Positions 1 through 7,571 of a stretch of DNA of 64,000 nt are shown in pieces. Numbering within the stretch: the stretch's first letter is position 1; the number at the start of each line of letters is the position of its first letter. The position numbers and the translations under genes are program-made. The notes below the pieces were generated by a model, which was not told the origin of the DNA, did no database searches, and worked only from the letters and a program-made list of their open reading frames with translations. The stretch is from Bacilliculturomica massiliensis (GTDB lineage: Bacteria > Bacillota > Clostridia > Peptostreptococcales > Anaerovoracaceae): contig NZ_LR027591.1 in assembly GCF_900605495.1 (NCBI RefSeq), forward strand, positions 119,779-183,778. The letters run 5' to 3'.

Positions 1-861
1 GATGATCTTCACATTGACGCGCTTTTCCGTGTTGGATCCCACCGGGCGGAAGGTTCCGTCCTGCAGCACCCGCAGCAGCTTGCCCTGCACGTGAATGGGC
101 AGAGAATTGAGCTCGTCCAGAAAAAAGATGCCGCCGTCCGCTTCCTCGAACAGTCCTCTGCGGTTCTCTGCGCCGGTGTAGGCGCCTTTGGCCGTTCCGA
201 ACAGGATGGATTCCAGCAGTCCCTCGGGCACCGCCGCGCAGTTCTGCACCACGATCTTCTTTTTAGGCATGCCGCTGTACTGGATCATCGCCTGGGCGAA
301 CATCTCCTTGCCGGTGCCCGTCTCCCCGTAGATCAGCGTGGGATTGGGCGAGCGGGCCAGCACCTTGGCCTGTTCGATGCTCTTGCGCATGGTCTCGTTC
401 TGGGTGAGGATCTGTTCAAAGGTAATGGCGTTCTTCTCCCGGCGAATGTTCTCCGCCAGTTCGTCAAAATCGCCGTTGTCGTACACCTGCTCTCCGGAGA
501 TGTTGTCGATGACCGTCACGTCCTTGATCATCTCCACCACGCCGATGATCTGGCCTTTTCGGATCACAGGGACCGTAATGTTATTGGTACAGAAAAATTT
601 GCCGGTAAAATCGCGGAAACTCTGCTTCTTTTTTACGATGATCTCCCCGGTAGTCATGCACCGGAGCACGGAGCTGTGCTCCTTCTGCACGGTGGGATAG
701 ACCTCGAAGAAATTTCGGTCCACGTAGTCCGATAACTCCCGGTCTCCCGCGAAAGGATCGATGCGGCTGTCAAAGCGCGAGCAGTAGACCACGGTAAATT
801 CCCTGTTTACCAGCAAGAGGTAGTCGATGCTGTTCAGCTTCATATTGCCTATATTTATCAT
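1..861 (-). CDS. sigma-54-dependent activator (PAS + AAA+), C-terminus cut by window edge
   Basis: Bacterial enhancer-binding protein that would remodel RNA polymerase-sigma-54 using ATP. Only the first 287 codons lie in the window, so the rest of the AAA+ domain and any DNA-binding helix are outside it. Residues 1-120 resemble a PAS sensor. The AAA+ part shows Walker A GETGTGKE near residue 178, the sigma-54 contact loop as GAYTGA near 225 (consensus GAFTGA), and Walker B GGIFFLDE near 242. The layout resembles RocR/PrdR-type amino-acid regulators. It is the third gene after a racemase and a transporter whose upstream region carries a sigma-54 promoter (3536-3552), so it probably controls that operon. 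The inducer is unknown. Confidence 0.9.
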   Translation of the reverse strand, partial: MINIGNMKLNSIDYLLLVNREFTVVYCSRFDSRIDPFAGDRELSDYVDRNFFEVYPTVQKEHSSVLRCMTTGEIIVKKKQSFRDFTGKFFCTNNITVPVIRKGQIIGVVEMIKDVTVIDNISGEQVYDNGDFDELAENIRREKNAITFEQILTQNETMRKSIEQAKVLARSPNPTLIYGETGTGKEMFAQAMIQYSGMPKKKIVVQNCAAVPEGLLESILFGTAKGAYTGAENRRGLFEEADGGIFFLDELNSLPIHVQGKLLRVLQDGTFRPVGSNTEKRVNVKII

Positions 862-919
862 GCCAAAACCTCGTTTTCAGATATTCGTAGAACGTTGCCG
901 CCGTTTCTCATCGACCTTA

Positions 920-2356
920 TCAGATCAGCTTGTTCAATTCTTCCTCGTAGGCAGAGTAATCCTCGCCCTGTTTTTTCATTTCGATGACATTCTGCAGCAT
1001 TATAAATCTTCTCCTGCTGACAGGATAAGTATACAGCAAAGCCGCGCTCAAAATCAACGCGATGCTGGGATAGAGCACAAAGATCCGCGAAAGCTCCGTC
1101 ATGGCCCGCCCGCTCTGCACCGCCAGATTGGCGTCAAACCCCGCCGCATTGAGAAAGAATCCGATCAGCTGCAGACCAAGGGCCGCCGCCAGCGTTCCCG
1201 CGATGGACTGCAGCGCGGCGATGCCGCCCTCTCTCCGACTGCCGTACACGTACTCGTCCACCTCCGTGATATCGTAAAATATGGCGTTGCTGATCTGCCA
1301 ATAGCTGGACTGTACAAACATAAACACGATCACATACAGAACTGCCGTAAAATAATTGTGGATCCCCGCGGCGTAAAACCCCATTCCGAAAACGCCGGAA
1401 ACGCAGATGGAGATAATGACCGCCTGCTGCTTGCCCAGCTTCATGGCCATCCAGGAGATGACCGGCGTGTAGACGGCCGAAGCGATCACCGAGATCAGGT
1501 ACACCGCCGATATCTTTTCGCCGCTGAGACCAAGCCGGTACTGCATGAAAAATACCTGGCCCGAGGTGTAGAAGGTGAAGGCCACCATGAACATGACCTT
1601 CGCCGAGATGAGGATGGTCATGGACTTAATGCGCAGAAGCTGCCAGAAATCCCGAAACACCAGAAGCAGACTTTCCTTTTTCGGCACCTCCTTTCCCGGC
1701 GCCGTCTCCACAGCGCAGGGCTCCGAACCCCTTGTCATCCACCAGCAGATGAAAAGCCCCAGCCCTATGGAAACGCCGAATACCAGCGTGAAATAAAACC
1801 ATCCCGAGGTCTCGCCGATCCCCATCCCCATGAGAAACTGGATCACCGTCAGCGGCAGAACCGTAGCGAAAAAATTGGCGATGATGTTGAAGATCCGGTT
1901 CAGGCTTCTGATCCTGATGCGGTCGTTATAATCCGTGGCGACCTCTCCCCCAAGCGCCGTGTACGGAATGTAAAAAGCGGCGTATGCGGTCCAGGCCAGG
2001 GCGCCCATGATCGTGTAATAAACGAACATGACGGCGGTGGACTGATGGATCGTGGTAAAGCTCAGCGTCATGGTGATCGGGATCGAAAACACCGCAAACA
2101 GTATAAACGGCCGTCTCCGTCCAAACCGTCCCCGCAGCTGATCGGAGAACTTGCCAATCAAAACGGAGCATACCGCGTCCATCAGGATGGTCAGAGACGT
2201 GATCGTCCCCGCCAGTCCCGGAGAAAGTTTCACCACTCCGGTGAGAAAGACCAGCTGAAACGCTGTCACAAACTGATAAAAACCGGCTTCCCCCACAGCG
2301 CCCACGGCGTATCCGAGGCTGAGCCTGAGACTGATTCCCTTTTTCAATGCGCACAC
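920..2356 (-). CDS. GPH/MFS-type cation symporter
   Basis: Twelve-segment membrane transporter of the glycoside-pentoside-hexuronide (COG2211, MFS_2) family, 478 residues, a normal length. The cytoplasmic loop motif GKFSDQLRGRFGRRRPF lies near residues 68-84, and the GPH signature around YIPYTALGGEVATDYNDR is present near residue 160. Family members take up sugars or other small molecules with sodium or protons. Here the gene sits 6 bases downstream of an amino-acid racemase-like gene and upstream of a sigma-54 activator, so the cargo may be an amino acid or derivative rather than a sugar. That is inference from context only. Confidence 0.85.
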   Translation of the reverse strand: MCALKKGISLRLSLGYAVGAVGEAGFYQFVTAFQLVFLTGVVKLSPGLAGTITSLTILMDAVCSVLIGKFSDQLRGRFGRRRPFILFAVFSIPITMTLSFTTIHQSTAVMFVYYTIMGALAWTAYAAFYIPYTALGGEVATDYNDRIRIRSLNRIFNIIANFFATVLPLTVIQFLMGMGIGETSGWFYFTLVFGVSIGLGLFICWWMTRGSEPCAVETAPGKEVPKKESLLLVFRDFWQLLRIKSMTILISAKVMFMVAFTFYTSGQVFFMQYRLGLSGEKISAVYLISVIASAVYTPVISWMAMKLGKQQAVIISICVSGVFGMGFYAAGIHNYFTAVLYVIVFMFVQSSYWQISNAIFYDITEVDEYVYGSRREGGIAALQSIAGTLAAALGLQLIGFFLNAAGFDANLAVQSGRAMTELSRIFVLYPSIALILSAALLYTYPVSRRRFIMLQNVIEMKKQGEDYSAYEEELNKLI

Positions 2357-2362
2357 CTTTCC

Positions 2363-3454
2363 CTATTCGATACAGCGCACGGTCACATCCGGCGCTGAAG
2401 ACAAAAATACCATAGCCGCATAACACAGATCGAACTCCAGCACGTCCCCCACCTGTATCTCCTGCTCACATTCTTCGATATCCAGTATGGTGTGGTCGCT
2501 GCTTCCGCCGATGACCTCCACGCCCAGGAGCCTGGGGATCAGCTTATCGAAGGAGTAGCAGTCCACCTTTCCCACTGCCGCCAGCGCCCGCTTCCGCATG
2601 CCCCGGTCCACGTAATGGCCGCCCTCGCTGAAACAGTCAACAAAGATCTCGCCCACCGGATAACTGGGCTTGGTCTGTACCTCCACGATCTCCGCCTTCA
2701 GCGTAAACGCATCCTTATGTATATAATCAAACGACATTCCGAAATTATCTTCCATATCCCGCGCCAGGATCATACCGCCCCCGATCCTCGCGTGATTCAT
2801 TCCCGGCGGCATCTGGTGTTCGTGGACCAGCACGATCGCCGGCGTACACGCCCCCGAGACGATCTCCAGCTTTCGCCCGATCAGCGCCTCCACCCGTCCA
2901 GCCAGAGCCACCAGTTCTTCCATCTTCTCCGGCGTTGTCTTGATCGAACCGTAACAGCCCAGATTCGTGCCGATACCCGCCAGCTTCACATGAGATAACT
3001 CCTGTTCCACATACAGACACAGCCGGCAAAGCTCGTCCTTGTTCCACATGCCCTCGCGCAGGTCACCCAGATCCGCCATGATCACCACGCTGTGAGTCTT
3101 ATTCTGGGCAGCGCACTCCTTCTCCAGCGCATCGATGACCGTCCGCTCGCTCTGGAGACTGTACTCCGCCGTCCTGACCAGCCGCGGAAGCTCAGAGAGC
3201 ATGGGGATCCGGATCAGCATAAACGGACCGTGAAGCCCATACGCCTTCACCTCCTCCAGCTGCGAAAGTCTCGAAGAGGCGATCTGACTGCATCCTCCCA
3301 GTTCCAGCTGCTCCGCCGCCTGCGGAAATCCGCTGAACCCTTTGATGACGCCGGCCACCTGAATGCCGGCCGCCCCGCATCGCTTCACCACTTCCTCCGC
3401 GTTCTGCCTCAGTTTTTTCAGATCGATCTCCAGCACAGGGTACCTTGTCTCCAT
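2363..3454 (-). CDS. alanine/ornithine racemase family PLP enzyme
   Basis: Fold-type III PLP racemase of 363 residues, closest in layout to the ornithine racemase (Orr) group rather than the canonical Alr. The PLP lysine is in VAGVIKGFSG at about residue 38. I chose the ATG at 3454 because AGAAGGAGATAACA stands directly upstream; a start 16 codons earlier has no such site. It is the first gene of an operon with a GPH transporter and a sigma-54 activator, and a strong -24/-12 promoter lies 82 bases upstream. It probably interconverts L and D forms of an amino acid in a catabolic route. The substrate cannot be read from the sequence. Confidence 0.8.
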   Translation of the reverse strand: METRYPVLEIDLKKLRQNAEEVVKRCGAAGIQVAGVIKGFSGFPQAAEQLELGGCSQIASSRLSQLEEVKAYGLHGPFMLIRIPMLSELPRLVRTAEYSLQSERTVIDALEKECAAQNKTHSVVIMADLGDLREGMWNKDELCRLCLYVEQELSHVKLAGIGTNLGCYGSIKTTPEKMEELVALAGRVEALIGRKLEIVSGACTPAIVLVHEHQMPPGMNHARIGGGMILARDMEDNFGMSFDYIHKDAFTLKAEIVEVQTKPSYPVGEIFVDCFSEGGHYVDRGMRKRALAAVGKVDCYSFDKLIPRLLGVEVIGGSSDHTILDIEECEQEIQVGDVLEFDLCYAAMVFLSSAPDVTVRCIE

Positions 3455-3535
3455 TGTTATCTCCTTCTGCCGCCTATGCGCCGGCCCTGTCCACATCTTC
3501 ACAGCCGTTTCACCACTCTTATATCATTTTTATAT

Positions 3536-3552
3536 AGCAAAATCAATGCCAA
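3536..3552 (-). promoter_or_regulatory. sigma-54 (-24/-12) promoter of the racemase operon
   Basis: On the minus strand the sequence is TTGGCATTGATTTTGCT. GG lies at 3550-3549 and GC at 3538-3537, exactly ten bases apart as in the sigma-54 consensus TTGGCAC-N5-TTGCW. Only the bases after TGGCA differ. It lies 82 bases upstream of the racemase start, and the same operon encodes a sigma-54 activator. Transcription should start near 3525. No clear upstream activator site was recognised in the short gap before the LysE gene. Confidence 0.8.
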
Positions 3553-3616
3553 AAATCAATTTTGCCCTTCCTTCACATTCATGGGGAAAAAGAAAAACAA
3601 GTCGCGGCCGCCGCCG

Positions 3617-4213
3617 TCAAATGATCAGCGACACGGCGCAGCAGACCAGCAGAAGCGCCATGATCAGATTGACCGCTTTCACATGCCGCCCCACAAACCG
3701 GTGAAAAAAAGAACCGAACAGCGTCCAGCAGCCTGTGCCCGCCAGCGCGGCCAGAGAAAGAAAGGCGCAGAACAGCAGGATCGCGGCCGGCGATCTATAA
3801 TTGGGAATGATAAAGGTCGCAAATACAGATATTCCGTAGAGAATGGAATTGGGATTGACAAATTGCAGCAGAGCGCCGTGCAGAAACAGACGGTCTCCCG
3901 CCGTTCTTCCGGCCTCTTCCTGTTGGCCGCCCTCCGGACGGCTTTTCACCACGTTCCAGGCCAGCCACAGAATATATCCCGCGCCCGCCCAGATCATAAC
4001 CGGCTGGATCTGCGGAAACACGGTCAGGATCGTCAGACTGAACGCGCCGCACAGAAGCAGCAAGAAAAAAACGCCGGCGGCGATCCCCAGATTAAACCGG
4101 AGCGCTCTTCTTAATCCGTATTTCCCGGCGTTGGACATCGACAGAACGGCGTTTGGCCCGGGAGACACATTGGATACGATAACATAGGATAAAAATGCGG
4201 CAAAATTCGGCAT
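3617..4213 (-). CDS. LysE/RhtB family amino-acid exporter
   Basis: Small six-helix exporter of 198 residues, typical family length. The conserved SPGPN motif is at residues 17-21, followed by hydrophobic segments throughout. The family exports basic or neutral amino acids such as lysine, homoserine or threonine using the proton gradient; the substrate here is not evident. AAGGAG lies upstream of the ATG. It sits immediately upstream of the sigma-54-driven racemase operon in the same orientation, but that promoter lies between them, so the two are probably separate units. An export role linked to amino-acid overflow is possible. Confidence 0.88.
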   Translation of the reverse strand: MPNFAAFLSYVIVSNVSPGPNAVLSMSNAGKYGLRRALRFNLGIAAGVFFLLLLCGAFSLTILTVFPQIQPVMIWAGAGYILWLAWNVVKSRPEGGQQEEAGRTAGDRLFLHGALLQFVNPNSILYGISVFATFIIPNYRSPAAILLFCAFLSLAALAGTGCWTLFGSFFHRFVGRHVKAVNLIMALLLVCCAVSLII

Positions 4214-4334
4214 GGACTGCGTCTTCTCCTTCAGCGATGGATACCTTCAGTTGACAAGATCTGTACGCTGTCCATGGTATCACCTGCACATTTGACTGTC
4301 AAGAAGACGGAGCCCTCTGCGGCCGGTCTTTATG

Positions 4335-4383
4335 AAAAGAAGCCCCGGGGGGACAGCGCCGGACCGCGCTGTCCCCGGGGGCT
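4335..4383 (-). terminator. intrinsic terminator after the PspC gene
   Basis: A long GC-rich inverted repeat (arms 4341-4359 and 4366-4383, around CCCGGGGACAGCGC) is followed on the minus strand by TTCTTTTC at 4340-4333. It lies 10 bases past the stop codon of the PspC protein gene. Confidence 0.9.
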
Positions 4384-4393
4384 TCCCGCAGAC

Positions 4394-4972
4394 TTATTTC
4401 TTTACCAGAACCATAACGCCGAGCACGATCATGATCAGCGCCCCCAGGAGTCTCCAGCTGACCCACGGGAAAAACCAATCGAGGATCAGGTAGACCCCCA
4501 CCGCGATCAACAACAGGCCCACGACCCAGCTTCCGGAGGACCTTCTCTGCGGCGCCGGTTCTTTTTTCTGAAACGGACCTTCCGGACCGCCCCATCCTGA
4601 TCCGCCGCTTTCCGATCCGAAGGTTCCGGGTCCGGCCGTTCCTCCGTCGGCAGCGCCGCCGGCGCTCTCACCCTCTCCGGTGTTAAACTCCGCGCCGGCC
4701 GCCGCCCGCGTCTGTCCATTTTCCGTCCTCTCTTCATATGTCGTCTCGTATACCGGCCGTCTCGTGCCGTCGTTCATGCGCACCGTGGGTTCCTCCGGAA
4801 TAATGACGGCGGCCACGATATACGCCACCAGCGCCACGCCGAAGGAGATGAAACAGAAGATCACCATCAGAAGTCTCACGATGACCACGTCGATGTCAAA
4901 GTATTCGGCCAGCCCGGCGCACACGCCGCTGATAGCTCTGTCCTCTCTGGACTTGTAGATTTTTTTATTCAT
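4394..4972 (-). CDS. PspC domain membrane protein with C-terminal LiaF-like segment
   Basis: Residues 1-62 form a PspC domain: the start MNKKIYKSREDRAISGVCAG is followed by two hydrophobic helices. A charged, glycine-rich linker (about 65-135) leads to two further hydrophobic stretches at about 142-192, of the type in LiaF/DUF5668 proteins. PspC proteins sit in the membrane and take part in envelope-stress responses; this one would be an envelope-stress or regulator-anchoring protein. The ATG at 4972 is preceded by AAAAGGAG. An upstream in-frame start is possible but adds only non-conserved residues. The gene is monocistronic and ends in a strong terminator. Confidence 0.85.
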   Translation of the reverse strand: MNKKIYKSREDRAISGVCAGLAEYFDIDVVIVRLLMVIFCFISFGVALVAYIVAAVIIPEEPTVRMNDGTRRPVYETTYEERTENGQTRAAAGAEFNTGEGESAGGAADGGTAGPGTFGSESGGSGWGGPEGPFQKKEPAPQRRSSGSWVVGLLLIAVGVYLILDWFFPWVSWRLLGALIMIVLGVMVLVKK

Positions 4973-5111
4973 TTCCCTTATTCTCCTTTTGACTACCCTG
5001 ATCTGTGACTCCGCGCCGCACAGTCCCTGCACGGGTCCGCTGCGGTCATTATACCACTATTCCAGCCGACAAAACATTACAAATTGCGTACAATTATAGG
5101 CCTGACTGCGC

Positions 5112-5140
5112 TTGACTTCTTTGTTGCAGTTATATATAAT
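5112..5140 (+). promoter_or_regulatory. sigma-A promoter of ilvE
   Basis: TTGACT at 5112-5117 and TATAAT at 5135-5140 are separated by 17 bases. Transcription should begin near 5147, giving a leader of about 160 bases before the ilvE start. Confidence 0.85.
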
Positions 5141-5146
5141 TTTTCT

Positions 5147-5309
5147 AATGTTTATGTTATTAAATAACAACGCCTCTGCGGAAGGAAAGGGTTTCCGTCC
5201 TCCGGTCACCATCCGCCGGCAGCTTTGCCGGCGGAATGCCGAAGCCTGCGCCCTCCTCCCGCCCAGGATGACATTTCGGGTTATGTATAGGAAAAAGGAG
5301 GTAGGCGAA
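5147..5309 (+). other. ilvE 5' leader with hairpin
   Basis: This transcribed but apparently untranslated stretch holds a perfect 8-bp hairpin (CCGCCGGC at 5213-5220, GCCGGCGG at 5227-5234, loop AGCTTT) and, upstream, a weaker GGAAA/TTTCC hairpin near 5181-5195. No T-box core, no U-tract terminator and no known riboswitch signature was recognised. The frame stays open from an ATG at 5148 into ilvE, but the strong ribosome-binding site is at 5295-5302. Confidence 0.4.
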
Positions 5310-6380
5310 ATGTTGGATATAAAAGTACAGAAAACCACGGCTCCCAAACAGAAGCCGGCTGCAGACGATCCGCTGAAATTCGGAACGATCTACACAGACC
5401 ATATGTTTCTGATGGATTTTAACTCAGAAAAAGGGTGGCACGACGCCCGCATCGTTCCCTACGGAGACATCATGCTGTCGCCGGCAGCGGTGGTCCTGCA
5501 CTACGGTCAGGAGATGTTCGAGGGGCTGAAAGCTTACAAAGGGCCTGACGGCACGCCCCTGTTGTTCCGCCCCGGCAAGAATATAGAACGCTCTCACATG
5601 ACCGCGGAACGCCTGTGTATCCCTCCGGTACCGGAGGATGTATTCCTGACTGCGCTGAAAGAGCTGATCAAGATCGACGCGGACTGGATCCCCGACGCCC
5701 CCGCCACCTCACTCTACGTCCGTCCCTTCATGTTTGGAACGGACGCCAAGCTGGGCGTGGACGTATCCGATTCTTACCTGTTCGTCATCATCCTCTCCCC
5801 CAGCGGCCCCTACTACCCGGAAGGTCTGAATCCCATTAAGATCTGGACGGAGGATCAGTATGTACGATCCATCAAAGGCGGCCTGGGACACACGAAAGCC
5901 GGCGCCAATTACGCCGCCAGCATGAAGGCGCAGCAGGAGGCCCACGCCAACGGTTACTCCCAGGTCCTGTGGCTGGACGGCGCGACCCACAGCGTCATCG
6001 AGGAAGTGGGTTCCATGAATATCTTCTTCAAGATCGGCGGAAAAGTCATCACCCGTGATCTGGACGGAAGCATCCTGCCCGGCGTCACGAGAGATTCCGT
6101 CATCGCCCTCTGCAAGGACTGGGGCGTGCCGGTGGTGGAAGGCTCCCTGACCATCGAAGAAGTCTACGAAGCCTCCCAGAACGGCACGCTGGAGGAAGTA
6201 TTCGGCACAGGCACGGCCGCTGTTATCTCCCCCGTCGGCGAGCTTCGCTGGGGAGACAAAAACATCATGATCGGCGGCGGTGAGATCGGCGAGTTTACGC
6301 AGAAGCTCTACGACACGCTGACCGGCATCCAGCTGGGCATGCTGCCCGATCCCCACGGCTGGGTCATGAAGGTGGAATAG
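5310..6380 (+). CDS. ilvE: branched-chain amino-acid aminotransferase
   Basis: Class IV PLP aminotransferase of 356 residues, the full BCAT length. It transfers amino groups between branched-chain 2-oxo acids and glutamate, the last step of leucine, isoleucine and valine synthesis and the first of their breakdown. The PLP lysine is in GLGHTKAGANYAAS at about residue 196, and the early EMFEGLKAY motif is typical. The start at 5310 is fixed by AAAAAGGAGGTAGGCGAA. The gene stands alone with its own promoter and a strong terminator, away from any ilv/leu operon. Confidence 0.95.
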   Translation: MLDIKVQKTTAPKQKPAADDPLKFGTIYTDHMFLMDFNSEKGWHDARIVPYGDIMLSPAAVVLHYGQEMFEGLKAYKGPDGTPLLFRPGKNIERSHMTAERLCIPPVPEDVFLTALKELIKIDADWIPDAPATSLYVRPFMFGTDAKLGVDVSDSYLFVIILSPSGPYYPEGLNPIKIWTEDQYVRSIKGGLGHTKAGANYAASMKAQQEAHANGYSQVLWLDGATHSVIEEVGSMNIFFKIGGKVITRDLDGSILPGVTRDSVIALCKDWGVPVVEGSLTIEEVYEASQNGTLEEVFGTGTAAVISPVGELRWGDKNIMIGGGEIGEFTQKLYDTLTGIQLGMLPDPHGWVMKVE

Positions 6381-6397
6381 CATCCTGCAAAATATAG

Positions 6398-6445
6398 AAG
6401 ACCCCCGCATCGCACCGGACATCCGGTACCCTGCGGGGGTCTTTT
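6398..6445. terminator. bidirectional terminator between ilvE and the flavoprotein gene
   Basis: The arms AAGACCCCCGCA (6398-6409) and TGCGGGGGTCTT (6432-6443) are perfectly complementary. T-rich flanks on both sides let it end the rightward ilvE transcript and the leftward transcript of the convergent flavoprotein gene. Confidence 0.9.
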
Positions 6446-6476
6446 GATCTCTGAAGCGGCCGAAGCCTGACCTCTG

Positions 6477-7058
6477 TTATTCCGCCGCCCGGAACAGCCT
6501 GCGGGCAAACGCCCGGGCGCGGCCGGCCTTGTCCCCGTCCATGAACACGGTATCGTATCCCAGATGGCGTTCCGCCAGCATGCCCAGATATTCCAGCTGC
6601 GAATGCTTGCAGTACCTGCGGAATCCCTCCTCCCACAGATCGGCTCCCTTTTCCGGCCGGTAGCCGCAGGTGGTGATCAGCGCCGTCTTCTTTCCCGCCC
6701 ACAGGGACGGTCCCTTTTTCTCCCCGTAATATTTATTCAGGCCGTACACCAGCCGGTCCAGCAGCGCTTTCATGGGCGGCGTACAATACCAGGAATAGAT
6801 AGGCGAAGCCAGTACCAGAAGGTCGGCTTCCAGTACCTTCCCTGCGATCTCCTGCATATCGTCCCGGATCCGGCAGGCGAATTCCGACCAGTCCCGCTGA
6901 CAGACGCGGCAGGCCGTACAGGGGGCGATCTTCCGATCGCAGAGCCAGATCCTTTCATATATGTGATCTCCGGCGGTCAATTCATCGCAGAAAGGCTCCA
7001 GCAGCGCCGCCGTATTCCCGTTCTTTCTCGGGCTCCCCATCAAAATGCATACCTTCAT
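6477..7058 (-). CDS. NADPH-dependent FMN reductase / iron-sulfur flavoprotein-like
   Basis: Flavodoxin-fold protein of 193 residues. GSPRKNGNT near residue 8 is the FMN phosphate-binding loop, and ASPIYSWYCTPPMKALLDR near residue 84 is the usual second motif. Three cysteines at about 47, 50 and 53 (CTACRVC) match the compact cluster seen in Isf-type proteins, so it may carry an iron-sulfur centre. Such proteins shuttle electrons or reduce quinones or small redox substrates in anaerobes. GGAGG lies 9 bases before the ATG. It is probably monocistronic and shares a terminator with ilvE. Confidence 0.85.
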   Translation of the reverse strand: MKVCILMGSPRKNGNTAALLEPFCDELTAGDHIYERIWLCDRKIAPCTACRVCQRDWSEFACRIRDDMQEIAGKVLEADLLVLASPIYSWYCTPPMKALLDRLVYGLNKYYGEKKGPSLWAGKKTALITTCGYRPEKGADLWEEGFRRYCKHSQLEYLGMLAERHLGYDTVFMDGDKAGRARAFARRLFRAAE

Positions 7059-7253
7059 AAAATCTACCTCCGCGTTTTCTTCATTTCCCGCCGGCCCCTG
7101 TACCGGGCACTGCGGATCTCATTTCTCTGACCGGATCAGTATAACTCCTGGGGACTCAGATTTCCACCACATATTGATTAAATTTCCGCCCTGCGGCGAT
7201 CTCGCCGCGGTCACTGTGAAATACCTGCGTAAAAATCGGCGAACGCACAGCAG

Positions 7254-7294
7254 AAAGGGAGCGCCCCGGCCTTCTCTTCCGCTGCGCTCCCTTT
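7254..7294. repeat. inverted repeat in the gap before the flavoprotein gene
   Basis: AAAGGGAGCGC (7254-7264) pairs perfectly with GCGCTCCCTTT (7284-7294) across a 19-base loop. It lies about 55 bases beyond the stop of the 63-codon gene and could end its transcript, but no long T-run follows. The rest of 7059-7350 holds no recognisable gene. Confidence 0.5.
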
Positions 7295-7350
7295 CATCGT
7301 TCTTCCTGTTCAGTTTCGGTCGGATCCTCTCGCTTCCGCGCGCCTGCGCA

Positions 7351-7542
7351 TCAGAAGTCCGACAGTTTCGCTCCGCACTGGGGGCAGTAATTCGGGGCCA
7401 GCTTGATCCGCCGCAGCGTCACCTTCTCCTTCGGCCGGTAGATGCACAAGATTTCCGCATGGGATTGCTCGGCAAAATCAACATAGACCTCGTCTGAATT
7501 CTTAAACTGATCTTTGATACAGTCACAGGTAAATTTCTTCAT
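7351..7542 (-). CDS. small protein with C-terminal CPQCG, function unknown
   Basis: A 63-residue reading frame with five cysteines, including CDC near residue 6 and CPQCG near the C-terminus; a single zinc-ribbon knuckle is possible. I do not recognise the family. It lies 29 bases downstream of the VanZ-RDD gene on the same strand, so the two may be co-transcribed. No good Shine-Dalgarno sequence precedes the ATG, which lowers confidence. An inverted repeat follows at 7254-7294. Confidence 0.5.
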   Translation of the reverse strand: MKKFTCDCIKDQFKNSDEVYVDFAEQSHAEILCIYRPKEKVTLRRIKLAPNYCPQCGAKLSDF

Positions 7543-7571
7543 ATTGGCTATTATTGCCGTCTTCGCCGTAA

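Noticed and set aside
827..2398. Long plus-strand reading frame opposite the GPH transporter gene
   Set aside because: It is the antisense shadow of a well-supported gene, has no family signature and is rich in Arg/His/Pro as expected of GC-rich antisense frames. The same applies to 9720-11411, 18196-19635, 22884-24947, 36013-37446 and 50561-52180 on the plus strand.
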